A stretch of 64,000 nucleotides of DNA from Bdellovibrionales bacterium RIFOXYD12_FULL_39_22 (GCA_001770205.1 MEQL01000039.1:136787-200786); one strand, 5' to 3'. Positions 37,705 to 47,838 are shown, numbered from the stretch's first letter. Made by a program: numbers and translations. The notes: a model not told the origin generated them from the letters alone.

Positions 37705-38829
37705 ATGAAAATACCTTTTACACTCAAACTTAATCCCACCATTATGGGCCTTATTCGCAAAGAGTTTTTACAAACGCTACGAGATCCAAAGATGCGTATG
37801 CTTATCTTTTTTGCCCCCATTGTTCAAATGACTCTTTTTGGATTTGCCATTTCCTCTGATGTAAAAAATGTTCGTCTCTCTTTTATCCCTCATAAAGGTG
37901 ATACTGTTTTGCAGCACGTGTACGAGCACGCTATAACTACCGGATGGTTTATTCCGGCCAAAGTTACAAAGAGTGAGGCCTTCGCTCAAATCAGCGCCAA
38001 TGAGGCCGATGCGGTTATTGTTCCCCCACCTGAAGGACTAACGCAGGCGATCGCCAGAGGCGAAGGCCGTTTACAACTTTTGGTTAATGCCTCTAACGTG
38101 CTGCGGGCCCAAAGTGTTGAAGGGTATATGAATAGCATTTTAGCACAAGTGGTGCGCCGAGATTTTAATCAAAGCAATGGCCCGGCACCCATAACTTTTG
38201 ACATGCGCATCCTTTATAATCCCACTATTCGCACGGCCGTTTTTATGGTTCCTGGAGTTATGAGCTTACTTATTTGCGTCATTACTATTTTATTAACCAG
38301 TATGTCAGTTTCCAAAGAAAAGGAAACTGGGACCTTTGAAATGTTAGTTTCTGCTCCCACCAAAACTTGGGAAATTATTTTAGGAAAAACTCTCCCTTAT
38401 GTCATTTTGGGCCTCAGTAATATTCCGCTAGTTTTAGGCGTGGCAGTATTTGCCTTTGATGTTCCCATGCGCGGATCTTTTTTTGTATTAGTTCTTTCTG
38501 CTTTTATTTTCATCTGCACCACCGTTGCTGTTGGAACTCTAATTTCCATTCTAACTAATACTCAACAACAATCTATGATGGCCGGTTTTTTATTTCTCTT
38601 TCCGGCGATACAACTTTCGGGATTAACGTTCCCTCTCGGCAACATGCCCACCGTGATGAAAGTTTTTGGATATATAAATCCCGTTACCTATTTTCTAGAA
38701 CTGTTGCGTAATATCATGCTTAAAGGAGGAGATATTCACGTAATTGCCACTCATTTTTCTTTTCTCATTATAATGGCCGCAATTTTAATTTTCATTAGCT
38801 TTAAGAAATTTAAAAATACACTAGGCTAA
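37705..38829 (+). CDS. ABC-2-type permease (YbhR-like)
   Basis: 374 residues from ATG 37705, preceded by GGAGG at some distance; the longer frame starts inside the previous gene. Same topology as its neighbour, with LVSAPTKTWEIILGKTLPY as coupling segment. Last gene of the slt-tolC-hlyD-ABC operon. A cargo such as antibiotic, toxic compound or envelope component cannot be assigned. Confidence 0.92.
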   Translation: MKIPFTLKLNPTIMGLIRKEFLQTLRDPKMRMLIFFAPIVQMTLFGFAISSDVKNVRLSFIPHKGDTVLQHVYEHAITTGWFIPAKVTKSEAFAQISANEADAVIVPPPEGLTQAIARGEGRLQLLVNASNVLRAQSVEGYMNSILAQVVRRDFNQSNGPAPITFDMRILYNPTIRTAVFMVPGVMSLLICVITILLTSMSVSKEKETGTFEMLVSAPTKTWEIILGKTLPYVILGLSNIPLVLGVAVFAFDVPMRGSFFVLVLSAFIFICTTVAVGTLISILTNTQQQSMMAGFLFLFPAIQLSGLTFPLGNMPTVMKVFGYINPVTYFLELLRNIMLKGGDIHVIATHFSFLIIMAAILIFISFKKFKNTLG

Positions 38830-38883
38830 ATTTGCTTTTACTTTGCAAAGACATTTCCGTTTTAATTTTACTTAAAATTTAGC

Positions 38884-38901
38884 TTAAACTTAAACTTAAA
38901 C
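38884..38901. repeat. Short TTAAAC tandem repeat (3 copies)
   Basis: Three perfect hexamers in the 83-bp gap between two convergent genes. Probably slippage in AT-rich spacer; no function inferred. Confidence 0.6.
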
Positions 38902-38912
38902 TTACTTTGAAA

Positions 38913-40880
38913 TTATTCTGGAATTTCCTGTTTAATCTCTACCCATTTATTCTCTTCCCACTGATATTTTTTATTGCTTTCATCTGTCCCCATCAAAAGG
39001 CCATCCCCTTGAAGTTCTAATTTGATCCACACCAATCCTTGTGGGTGCTGCCTAACAGATTTGGTCAATTCTTTATCTTTATCTTTGAAGTATAAAATCT
39101 TATCTTTGCCCATCAAATAAAGTGTGGAAAAATCATTTTCTGGCAATGAGATATAGGCCATATAGCTAAATCCTGTCCAATTTGACTGATTTACTTGCGA
39201 AGCTTGCCAGCGTACCCCTTCCTCTGCAATCGCGGCATACAAAACTTTGCCCGAAGAAGTTAATAGATACACTAACGCCTCCTTCTCTAGCAGGCCCTTA
39301 ATCTGTACCATTATCTCCTTAGCATCAAGTGACTCAATAGAAAAATTGAAACTATCACGTCCAACGGTGGCCGCGATAGCAACTGCATCATCAATGTTAC
39401 TGCGCTCTAAATTGATATCAAGCACTGGTGCTACCGTTGGATTATCCTCATCTCCACTTACGGCAACCATGTGTCCTTCTAATTTACTAGATGCTTTAAA
39501 GTGATTTGCATGCATCTCATCAATCAATTCTTGAAAGGATTTAGCAATGCCACTTTCATAGACGGTGTTTAGCGCGGCCAACAGCGTATTAATGGAAACA
39601 CTATTTCGTTCAAAATAGGAAGATAGTCCATTGGTAATAATATCAAAATTGTAAGAACCAAAAGTATCTACACTACCATCGGCCTTGGCCACATTGGCCT
39701 TATTATCAAAATAAAGTTCTGTATAGTAGGGAAACGAACTACAACTATCAAAAACAATTATCTGATATTGATCTTTGGGAAACACAATAGTTCCCACCCG
39801 CTTTTCCAATGCCTTTATTTTAAGATTTCCTCCTAGGCCGGAGTGGCCTCCATAGAAAATCACTGAGCCTTGTTCAAGCGCCTGTTTGTAAACGTTGTGA
39901 AAGATCGCCGAATCCGAATCATTAATCCCTGTATTGCCTGCAAAAAGATTAACTGCAATAGTCAAATTAGATTGCGAAAAATATTTTTCAAACTTATAGA
40001 GAACGGCCGCTGAAGACAGGCGAGAAAATTCACTTTGCGCGAAACCTGATTCCATTAGTTGCTTGGACACCGCTTTGAAAGATTCCCCTATATGCTCAAC
40101 TCCACTTAAGTCCTTTGGGACTTTTGACAATTCGTGGACATATCCAAAAAAAACATATACGGCCAAGCTTTTTTTACCTTCTGCTCCCAATCTAATTAAG
40201 CGATCATATTCGGGAAATGTTTTTTCGGTATTTGTGATACGAGTTAATGATATCTCCACTAAATCATAATCAACTCCTTCTTTGATAGTGTTGCATCCAT
40301 AGTAAAAAACATTCCAAAAATACCAAAAATCTCCTTCAGTGTTGTAGTGCTTATCAGTACAAGGATTAAGACGATTTTGGCCTTTTGATTTATAGTAAAT
40401 GGTGTCTGGATTTCGCGGCAGAGGAAGTTGAATGCTGTCCCCTGCTCCAATATCCACTAATGCGTTCCCACGATATTGGTATTTAGCTGTATAATATTTT
40501 TTTCTACTATTAAATTCTATGCTCTTTTCATCGATGACAATCGATTGGTTTCTTCCTAGCTTGGGTACTCCTTGTTGGGTATAAATTTTAAATGCACCAA
40601 ATAAATGCTGGATTTGATCATTAATTTTGCTTAGAAAAATTGGACGCATGGCCTCTGGTGAACTAGTGTCGGCAAATTCATCAACATCAACCTGCACTCG
40701 ATATGAAAAATTCATCACTGCTTCCGAGGAGGAAGTCCTTGCTTCACTGCCTCTGGCATATAGTTCCCCGTTAACCAATGCTGGGGTTTTATCTTTGGAT
40801 CGTGTGCCATTATCACAGCCAATAAAGGTGGCAGTAATAATTAATAGTAGCAAACAAACAGCGCAAACAGAAATTCTCAT
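38913..40880 (-). CDS. Lipoprotein with caspase/C11-like cysteine protease signature
   Basis: 655 residues. Lipobox FIGC directs it to the lipoprotein pathway. Residues ~330-400 carry the clan CD pattern: a strand, then GGHSGLGG with H346, then about 34 residues later a strand ending FDSCSS with C380. This is the His-Gly / Asp-x-Cys arrangement of caspase-like peptidases (C11, C14, C25). The remaining two-thirds, including a C-terminal beta-rich segment of ~150 residues, are not recognised. Monocistronic, convergent with the exporter operon. Whether the dyad is active is not known. Confidence 0.65.
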   Translation of the reverse strand: MRISVCAVCLLLLIITATFIGCDNGTRSKDKTPALVNGELYARGSEARTSSSEAVMNFSYRVQVDVDEFADTSSPEAMRPIFLSKINDQIQHLFGAFKIYTQQGVPKLGRNQSIVIDEKSIEFNSRKKYYTAKYQYRGNALVDIGAGDSIQLPLPRNPDTIYYKSKGQNRLNPCTDKHYNTEGDFWYFWNVFYYGCNTIKEGVDYDLVEISLTRITNTEKTFPEYDRLIRLGAEGKKSLAVYVFFGYVHELSKVPKDLSGVEHIGESFKAVSKQLMESGFAQSEFSRLSSAAVLYKFEKYFSQSNLTIAVNLFAGNTGINDSDSAIFHNVYKQALEQGSVIFYGGHSGLGGNLKIKALEKRVGTIVFPKDQYQIIVFDSCSSFPYYTELYFDNKANVAKADGSVDTFGSYNFDIITNGLSSYFERNSVSINTLLAALNTVYESGIAKSFQELIDEMHANHFKASSKLEGHMVAVSGDEDNPTVAPVLDINLERSNIDDAVAIAATVGRDSFNFSIESLDAKEIMVQIKGLLEKEALVYLLTSSGKVLYAAIAEEGVRWQASQVNQSNWTGFSYMAYISLPENDFSTLYLMGKDKILYFKDKDKELTKSVRQHPQGLVWIKLELQGDGLLMGTDESNKKYQWEENKWVEIKQEIPE

Positions 40881-41078
40881 GGTAATTCACCTCTACCTTT
40901 GTATATAAAAACTACTGCCGTCTATAAAGTATGCAACGCAAGGACATCTTCTATCCCGGATTCAAATTGTTAGCACTCGACTTCGTTCTCTTTATCTATT
41001 CATAGCAAATTGTTTGCCGTTTGCCGGCATAGACCTTTTTGACGTACCTTTAGAAGAGGTGTTATGGTTATATAAGAT

Positions 41079-41699
41079 ATGAGTTGCTTGCTTAAAAAAA
41101 TTATCTTGTCTTTTTTATTACTGTTTATCGCACCAGTTTCGTCGGCATTTTTTGATTTAAGTTTTATGAAACTATCTTTCCGTTTTGCAAACGGCCTTTT
41201 CTATCAAACCAATACTCTTTATAGTCAAGGATCTACGTTGGCCTTGCTTAGCCCAGATCTCAATTTACTCTATTTTTGGAATCCTCGCCACTCCGTGGGC
41301 CTGGGGGGAGATCTATATTTTAACTACACTGCCGGCAATATTGCTCTATATGGAATGCGTGGGAATTATCGCTGGTATTTCAAAGGAGAAGGGTATCCTC
41401 AAAAGAACATCCACCCTATGTTAGAAGTTAGTTCTATCTCCTCTTACGCTTTTTATGCTGGGGGGGCGCTGAAAAAATATGAATACTATTTAGGCGGAAA
41501 TAGCTCGGAAGAATCTAGTTTTGAGCAACGTGGATCATTTTTCGACTTAGATGCTTGCGTTGGAATCGATTATCGAATTGGAAATACAACCGAGCTAAAT
41601 TTTGAATTAAATTTTTCTCTACTGGCACTGGCCTCTACTGATGATCGCATTCGCATGGGAAATGCTCTCGTTCTTTTTGGAATTGCTCGCTGGTGGTAG
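41079..41699 (+). CDS. Probable outer-membrane beta-barrel protein
   Basis: 206 residues with a signal peptide ending VSSAF. The rest alternates polar and aromatic residues in short strands (LYFNYTAGNIALYGMRGNY, YEYYLGGNSSEES) and ends with ARWW, aromatic C-terminus as in BamA-inserted barrels. About 8 strands would fit. Located 140 bp before pilB but with its own start signals; function unknown. Confidence 0.6.
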   Translation: MSCLLKKIILSFLLLFIAPVSSAFFDLSFMKLSFRFANGLFYQTNTLYSQGSTLALLSPDLNLLYFWNPRHSVGLGGDLYFNYTAGNIALYGMRGNYRWYFKGEGYPQKNIHPMLEVSSISSYAFYAGGALKKYEYYLGGNSSEESSFEQRGSFFDLDACVGIDYRIGNTTELNFELNFSLLALASTDDRIRMGNALVLFGIARWW

Positions 41700-41838
41700 C
41701 CGGGCGCCCTCTCACAACGCTGCTCAGAAAGGCATGGCGTACCGTACGTATTGAATAAAGCTAATAAAGTACTCAAGAAAGTTGCTAAAACGCCGAAAAG
41801 ACAATGCCATTAAATTTTAAACAGATGCGGACAAAGAT

Positions 41839-43512
41839 ATGTTTCGAAAAGAATTTGCCACAATTATTAGCAAAACAGGGATGATTCCGCTCAAGGATTT
41901 ACGTCCACTTTTACTAGAGGATGCCCCCAACATTGTAGGGGAATTTTCTCTGCTTAGCTTCAGCTTCTTCGACGATATCAAATTCGCAAAGCAGCTCTCT
42001 GAAGAATACAAACTACCATACATAGAATTGCGCAAGGCCAAAATTCCCAAAAATATTTTGGAGGGAATTTCTAAGACCAATGTTATAAAGTATCGCTCAA
42101 TTGCAGTTCAGCGAACAGTAAAGGCAGTTAGCATTGCCATATATGATCCATCCATTTTAAATTTACAAAAAGAGCTGCAGACCTTAATTCAGGCCCCAGT
42201 AGAATTCATCCTTACCGACATTACTTCTTGGAAACGTCTTTTTGAAAAACTACAAATATCAATCGATGAAATTTTGCAGACCATAAAGGTATTAAGCAAT
42301 GACAACGACAAAGATGAAAAAACGATAAAAGAAGAAGATATTGGGGAAGATGTCATCGCCTACGTTAATAGAATTTTTGCAGATTCTTATTTAAAAAAGG
42401 CCTCCGATGTTCATTTTGAGCCATACGAAAAAAAATTCAGAGTTCGTTATAGAATTGATGGTTCATTAGTTGAGATTGATCCACCTCCAAAACTGATGAT
42501 GTTGCCGGTACTTTCGCGTCTAAAAATAATGGCACAGCTAGATATTGCGGAGAGACGAAAGCCGCAGGATGGAAGAATAAAAATGTTAATCAATGGGCAA
42601 TCGATTGATTATCGCGTTTCTTCTCTGCCAACTATTTTTGGAGAGAAAATAGTTATGCGTATTTTAGATTCCTCCAACCTACAATTAGATATGACGGCCC
42701 TGGGCTTCGAAGAAAAACAGCTTGTGCATTTTAAAGAGGCAATTTATCGCCCCTACGGGATGTGTCTAGTAACTGGCCCAACCGGTTCTGGAAAAACTAC
42801 CACTCTCTATTCTGCAATTTCCGAATTGAATAAAATTGACACAAATATCTCTACTGCCGAAGATCCTGTTGAATACAATATGGAGGGGATTAATCAGGTT
42901 AATGTTAGAAAAGATATTGGATTAACCTTCGCCGCCGCCCTTAAATCTTTTTTGCGACAAGACCCCGATGTTATTTTAGTAGGAGAGATTCGCGATTTGG
43001 AGGCCGGAGAAATTGCCATTGAAGCAGCACTTACTGGACACTTGGTTTTATCTACGCTGCATACTAACGATGCGCCATCCACCGTTACACGCCTTCTAAA
43101 CATGGGTATTGAGCCTTTTTTGGTGACGGGTGCTTTAAATGTCGTGGTGGCCCAAAGGCTTTGTCGAAAAATTTGCCAACACTGCAGAGTGGAAGAAAAT
43201 ATTTCCGTGGAGGAATTAGTTACCTGTGGATTTGCTCGGGCCACTGCGGAAAAAATTAAAGTTTATAAGGGAACTGGCTGCGAACATTGTGGCGGAACTG
43301 GATACAAGGGACGAGTGGCAATTTACGAAGTTATGCCAATAACACCCGCAATACGAGATCTGATTATAAGAGGGGCCAGTGCCGATGAGATAAAGAAGCA
43401 GGCCATCAAGGATGGCATGAAAACGCTAAGAATGGCCGCTTTGACCAAAGTAGCAAAAGGTGAAACGACAATATATGAAGCAACAATAAATTCTGCTTCC
43501 GATAAATTGTAA
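41839..43512 (+). CDS. pilB: Type IV pilus assembly ATPase PilB
   Basis: 557 residues. N-terminal MshEN-like domain (residues ~1-140, possibly c-di-GMP-binding), then the hexameric secretion ATPase: Walker A GPTGSGKTTT, Asp box with STAEDPVEY, Walker B DPDVILVGEIRD, His box ALTGHLVLSTLHTNDA. A four-Cys zinc site appears in CRKICQHC and GTGCEHCGGTGYKGR. It powers pilus extension. First of the pilB-pilT-pilC operon. Confidence 0.96.
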   Translation: MFRKEFATIISKTGMIPLKDLRPLLLEDAPNIVGEFSLLSFSFFDDIKFAKQLSEEYKLPYIELRKAKIPKNILEGISKTNVIKYRSIAVQRTVKAVSIAIYDPSILNLQKELQTLIQAPVEFILTDITSWKRLFEKLQISIDEILQTIKVLSNDNDKDEKTIKEEDIGEDVIAYVNRIFADSYLKKASDVHFEPYEKKFRVRYRIDGSLVEIDPPPKLMMLPVLSRLKIMAQLDIAERRKPQDGRIKMLINGQSIDYRVSSLPTIFGEKIVMRILDSSNLQLDMTALGFEEKQLVHFKEAIYRPYGMCLVTGPTGSGKTTTLYSAISELNKIDTNISTAEDPVEYNMEGINQVNVRKDIGLTFAAALKSFLRQDPDVILVGEIRDLEAGEIAIEAALTGHLVLSTLHTNDAPSTVTRLLNMGIEPFLVTGALNVVVAQRLCRKICQHCRVEENISVEELVTCGFARATAEKIKVYKGTGCEHCGGTGYKGRVAIYEVMPITPAIRDLIIRGASADEIKKQAIKDGMKTLRMAALTKVAKGETTIYEATINSASDKL

Positions 43513-43579
43513 AAACGTCCGAAAGCAATCTGCCAACAAAATGGGAGCAGTCCGGAAGCCATAAATAAAGGTATCTGCT

Positions 43580-44779
43580 ATGAAAAAGGATGATGAAAAA
43601 GAAAATGAAGATGAAGATGAAGATGAAATAGAAAAATCTTCCGCTACCGGAAAATCTAGCGCATATGATGTAAAAAAAAACAACACCACCACCGACGTTT
43701 CCGAGGTAAAGATACAGCAACTTTTTAAGTTAATGGTCGAAAATAATGCTTCTGATTTACATATAACCCCAGGAAGTTCTCCGGCCATGCGTATCAACGG
43801 GGAAATTATAAAAGTAAAAGTACAAGCACTAAGCGGAAAGGCCACCCGTGATTTAATTTATCAGGTATTATCTGATGAGCAAAAAAATGAATTTGAAAAA
43901 AATCTTGAACTAGATTTTTCATTTGGAGTAAAAGGGTTTGCTCGCTTTCGTGCCAATGTTTTTTACTCTAAGGGATCGGTGGCCGGAGTATTTCGATTAA
44001 TTCCAACGCTTATTCCGGACTTCAAGGCCCTCAACCTCCCGAGTGTTTTACTAAGCATGACAGATGTTAGCAATGGCCTGATTTTAGTCACAGGCCCTAC
44101 TGGCTCAGGAAAATCTACCACCCTGGCCTCACTTCTTGATCGATTAAATGTAAATGAGGCCGGACATATTATTACCATTGAAGACCCCGTCGAGTTTGTA
44201 CATCAACATAAAAAATGCTTGGTAAATCAGCGAGAAGTTTCCAGCGATACCGTCTCTTTTAATCGTGCGCTAAAAAGTATTTTACGCCAAGATCCGGATA
44301 TTGTGCTTATCGGTGAGTTGAGAGATCTAGAAACTATTGAGGCGGCGCTAACCATCGCGGAAACTGGACATTTAGTTTTTGGAACTTTGCATACCAACTC
44401 CTGTATCCAAACAATTAATCGAATGATCAATGTATTCCCTCCCCATCAACATGATCAGATTAGAACCTTATTATCATTTGTGCTACAAGGGGTGGTATCA
44501 CAGCAGTTAATTCCTAAAACCTTCGAGCCTGGCCGGGTGTTGGCGGTAGAAGTTTTGGTTCCGACACAGGGTGTGCGCAATTTGATTAGAGAAAATAAAA
44601 TCCATCAAATTTACTCCCAAATGCAGATTGGGCAAGATAAAACTAATATGATTACTATGAATCAGAGTTTGAAAAAACATGTTGATAAAGGCCTTTTGAG
44701 TGCCGAGTCCGCACTCTCATGCTCCACCGAGCCAGACGAATTGGCCAAAATTTTAGGTATTAAGTCGCGAGGGTTATAA
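43580..44779 (+). CDS. pilT: Twitching motility/retraction ATPase PilT
   Basis: 399 residues. An unusual N-terminal Lys/Glu/Asp run (about residues 1-40, EKENEDEDEDEIEK) precedes the PilT body. Walker A GPTGSGKSTT, Walker B DPDIVLIGELRD and His box TGHLVFGTLHTNS are present. GVRNLIRENKIHQI corresponds to the AIRNLIRE motif required for retraction. Works with PilB and PilC. The acidic tail is outside the family's usual sequence. Confidence 0.95.
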   Translation: MKKDDEKENEDEDEDEIEKSSATGKSSAYDVKKNNTTTDVSEVKIQQLFKLMVENNASDLHITPGSSPAMRINGEIIKVKVQALSGKATRDLIYQVLSDEQKNEFEKNLELDFSFGVKGFARFRANVFYSKGSVAGVFRLIPTLIPDFKALNLPSVLLSMTDVSNGLILVTGPTGSGKSTTLASLLDRLNVNEAGHIITIEDPVEFVHQHKKCLVNQREVSSDTVSFNRALKSILRQDPDIVLIGELRDLETIEAALTIAETGHLVFGTLHTNSCIQTINRMINVFPPHQHDQIRTLLSFVLQGVVSQQLIPKTFEPGRVLAVEVLVPTQGVRNLIRENKIHQIYSQMQIGQDKTNMITMNQSLKKHVDKGLLSAESALSCSTEPDELAKILGIKSRGL

Positions 44780-44781
44780 TC

Positions 44782-46002
44782 ATGAGTAAGTGGGGTTATG
44801 AAGGCCTTGATGCTGCAGGTAAAAAAGTTACAGGAAGTATCAACGCAACTTCCGATAAAGATGTGCGAAAAAAACTTCGGGCCAAAGGCATCCGAGTTAA
44901 ACGTCTCAAGGCCCCTTCCTTTCTCGAATTTGACTTCGGCGAATATATGATGGAAAAGGGGTTGGTTCAACCCATTTCACAAAAAGATCTTCTCTATTTT
45001 ACCAAGCAACTATCTACCATGTTTAATGCCGGAATTCCTATTTTGCAGGCACTTGAAATTCTACACTCCCAAGAACCCAAATTAGCGCTAAAGAAGGCCA
45101 TCAAACAGGTGGCAATTCGCGTAGGAGAAGGACAAACAATTGCGGAAGCACTAAGTCAGGAGCGCGGATTTTCTAAGCTATATTGCAACATGGTTCGCGC
45201 GGGAGAAATTGGAGGAATTTTAGACGTGGTTTTGGATAAATTGGCCTCCCATCTTGAAAAAATTGAAAGAACTAAACAACAGATAAAGTCTGCCATGACT
45301 TACCCGGCCATCGTTGTAGTGGTAGGAATTTTGGTTATCGCGGGTATGCTTTACTTCGTGGTTCCAGTTTTTGTCGATATGCTAAAAGATACCGGCCAAC
45401 AATTGCCCTGGGTAACGCAAACATTAATTGATTCTTCTAACTTTTTAAAAGCTAATACTCACTACATTATTGGTGGAATTATCTTATTCTTTTTTTTAAT
45501 CAAAGCGCACATAAAAACACCGGCCGGGAAATTACAGTATGACAATATCTCCTTGTTTGTACCAATTATGGGGGGAATTGTTCTTAAAGGTAATTTGAGT
45601 GCTTTTACCCGAACATTATCCACGTTGCTTACCGCCGGAATTTCACTTGTTGATGCTTTGGATATTTGTATTGAAACTATCGATAATCGTGTTATTGCGG
45701 CCGACATCAAAAAAGTCAAAAAGGCAGTAGTTGAAGGACAAACAATCACTGAGCCATTACTTAAAATTTCATATTTTCCATCCATGGTTGCTCAGATGAT
45801 TAGAGTTGGCGAGCAGAGTGGGAAAGTTGATGAGATGTTGTTGAAGGTTTCAGATGTTTTTGAAGAAGAGGTTAATCATCTCATCACCAACATGACCAAA
45901 TTAATTGAGCCAATTATTCTAGTATTTTTAGCGGGCGTCGTTGGCTTCATTCTCGTGGCGATGTACTTGCCAATGTTTATGAGTGCGGGCGGTGTCGACT
46001 AA
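44782..46002 (+). CDS. pilC: Type IV pilus inner-membrane platform PilC
   Basis: 406 residues with two GspF domains (residues ~70-195 and 270-395), membrane helices near 170-195, 220-240 and 375-400. FTKQLSTMFNAGIPILQAL and FTRTLSTLLTAGISLVDAL are the paired domain starts. It links PilB/PilT rotation to pilin polymerisation. Starts 2 bp after pilT. Confidence 0.95.
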   Translation: MSKWGYEGLDAAGKKVTGSINATSDKDVRKKLRAKGIRVKRLKAPSFLEFDFGEYMMEKGLVQPISQKDLLYFTKQLSTMFNAGIPILQALEILHSQEPKLALKKAIKQVAIRVGEGQTIAEALSQERGFSKLYCNMVRAGEIGGILDVVLDKLASHLEKIERTKQQIKSAMTYPAIVVVVGILVIAGMLYFVVPVFVDMLKDTGQQLPWVTQTLIDSSNFLKANTHYIIGGIILFFFLIKAHIKTPAGKLQYDNISLFVPIMGGIVLKGNLSAFTRTLSTLLTAGISLVDALDICIETIDNRVIAADIKKVKKAVVEGQTITEPLLKISYFPSMVAQMIRVGEQSGKVDEMLLKVSDVFEEEVNHLITNMTKLIEPIILVFLAGVVGFILVAMYLPMFMSAGGVD

Positions 46003-46152
46003 TTTTCCAGCAAAACAGCTTGATTACTTCGCCATAAATTGAACATAACTCCTAAAGTTAATTTAAAAACTGCCGAAAAGTTAGACAGATAATAAAGCAT
46101 GTTTGTCAAAATATTGGCAAGAATGCCTCAAGAAGATAACCAGGAGAGAACA

Positions 46153-47730
46153 ATGATTAAGTGGAAAGAGATGAGTGAACTTCATGCCGTTTCCAAACTA
46201 GAAAAAATTTTAAAAAAGTGGTTTGGTGTTGAAGTTTTCTACACAGACATTCACTACAAAATAAGAAGTGATCATATGCAGGCCAATTATGAAATAAAAA
46301 ATCACTTTATGAAAATTCAAAAAGAGATGAAGTTTGGCCATGAATACATTGAACAAGATATTGAGAAGACCACCGAGATGATGATTGCCAAGGAAGGGGG
46401 ACATACCACAATGTATGATGCCTTTTTCCCTCATGTTAAAGGATTTGCCTCTAAAGTCGTTTTTGAAAATGAATATTTGGGAACAGTGTTTGTTTATCCT
46501 TTTGTTACCGAATCATTCACTGCAGAAAATGCTAAAGAGACCACTAAAAAATTAGTGGAATGCGGCGTGATAGAGGCCGAAGCGCTGGCGGCCGTTGAAC
46601 AATTGAAAAAAATGAGCATCAATGATATTGAGTACTGCAAAGAATTAGTTAAACTGGTGGCCTACGAAATTGAGACTTTCCACGAAGAAATTAGTAAGCG
46701 GGAAGAGAGAATTTTGGCGCTAAACTCCGAATTGGGTGAGAAGTATCGCTATCACTCCATGATTGGCAAATCAAAAAAGATGCAACAGATTTACAATTTA
46801 CTAGAAAAAATCTCTAGCTCAGAATCAAGCGTTTTCATTCAAGGCGAAAATGGAACTGGAAAAGAGTTAGTCGCAAAGGCCGTCCATTACTATTCTCCGC
46901 GCAAAGACAATATGTTTCTGGCAGTAAACTGCTCGGCCTTTAATGATAACCTTTTAGACTCTGAACTCTTTGGCCACGTAAAAGGGGCCTTTACCGGAGC
47001 GGTAAAAGACAAAAAGGGATTGTTTGAAATGGCCCATGGCGGAACCCTCTTCTTAGACGAAATTGGAGATACCAGCCTTAGTATGCAAGTTAAACTTTTA
47101 AGAGTGCTGCAGGAGGGAACTTATTTACCAGTTGGCTCCACTTCTCCCAAAAAGGCAGATGTACGAATAATTGTTGCGACAAATAGGAATCTAAAAGAGA
47201 TGATGGCCAATGGTGAATTTAGGGAAGATCTTTTTTATCGGATAAACGTTATCAACATTCACCTACCGCCTCTTCGTGATCGCAAAGAAGATATTCCTCT
47301 ACTAGTTGATCACTTTTTAGAAAAGCGCTGCGCCGAGGCCGGATTACCGACTAAACTAATGTCCAAAAAGTGCATGGAGAGATTTTTTGATTTTAATTGG
47401 CCAGGAAATGTTCGAGAACTAGAAAATGAGATTGAGCGCTTAGTTGTTTTATCTGGGCATGAAAAGACAATTACTCCAGAGCTTTTAAGTTCTCGCCTTC
47501 TAGAGAGCGCAGAAGATAAAGGCCCATCTGCGAACATGGCAATCACCTCCTCTGGTAATTTGAAACGCGCTATGGAAGAGTTAGAGCGAGTGATGATTCG
47601 GGAAGGATTGCGCCGCTGCAACTACAATAAGTCTCAACTAGCAAAAGAGCTGGGGATTAGTCGGGCCAGTCTAATTATGAAAGTAGAAAAATATGAATTA
47701 GATAAACGCAAAAAAGTCGAAAACGAATAA
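46153..47730 (+). CDS. Sigma-54-dependent transcriptional activator (NtrC family AAA+)
   Basis: 525 residues from ATG 46153, preceded by AGGAG; upstream ATG lacks one. N-terminal ~200 residues are an unusual sensory domain, not a receiver (no phospho-Asp triad seen). Then the AAA+ module: GENGTGKELVAKAVHY, GAFTGA loop and DEIGDTS Walker B. A Fis-type HTH (SQLAKELGISRASLIMKVEKY) ends the protein. It should activate sigma-54 promoters; targets may include the pil operon before it or the sensor gene after it. Confidence 0.93.
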   Translation: MIKWKEMSELHAVSKLEKILKKWFGVEVFYTDIHYKIRSDHMQANYEIKNHFMKIQKEMKFGHEYIEQDIEKTTEMMIAKEGGHTTMYDAFFPHVKGFASKVVFENEYLGTVFVYPFVTESFTAENAKETTKKLVECGVIEAEALAAVEQLKKMSINDIEYCKELVKLVAYEIETFHEEISKREERILALNSELGEKYRYHSMIGKSKKMQQIYNLLEKISSSESSVFIQGENGTGKELVAKAVHYYSPRKDNMFLAVNCSAFNDNLLDSELFGHVKGAFTGAVKDKKGLFEMAHGGTLFLDEIGDTSLSMQVKLLRVLQEGTYLPVGSTSPKKADVRIIVATNRNLKEMMANGEFREDLFYRINVINIHLPPLRDRKEDIPLLVDHFLEKRCAEAGLPTKLMSKKCMERFFDFNWPGNVRELENEIERLVVLSGHEKTITPELLSSRLLESAEDKGPSANMAITSSGNLKRAMEELERVMIREGLRRCNYNKSQLAKELGISRASLIMKVEKYELDKRKKVENE

Positions 47731-47789
47731 ATATTTTTCCTGAGCAAAATACTCATAAAATATATTTGTTTACCAAGCTACAATCTTAA

Positions 47790-47807
47790 GATAAACTTTT
47801 GTTTATC
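47790..47807. promoter_or_regulatory. Palindrome upstream of the Cache-protein gene
   Basis: GATAAAC-TTTT-GTTTATC, a perfect 7-bp inverted repeat 31 bp before the start codon, in the promoter region of the solo Cache gene. Size and place suit a regulator site. Which factor binds is unknown; it does not match a sigma-54 -24/-12 element. Confidence 0.4.
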
Positions 47808-47838
47808 GCAAACATATAACTTGAATCAGGAGGAAGAC

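Noticed and set aside
43406..43845. Phe/Ser/Ile-rich minus-strand frames with apparent membrane character
   Set aside because: They are the complement of the pilB end and the acidic pilT start; hydrophobicity is a by-product of the GAA/GAT run.
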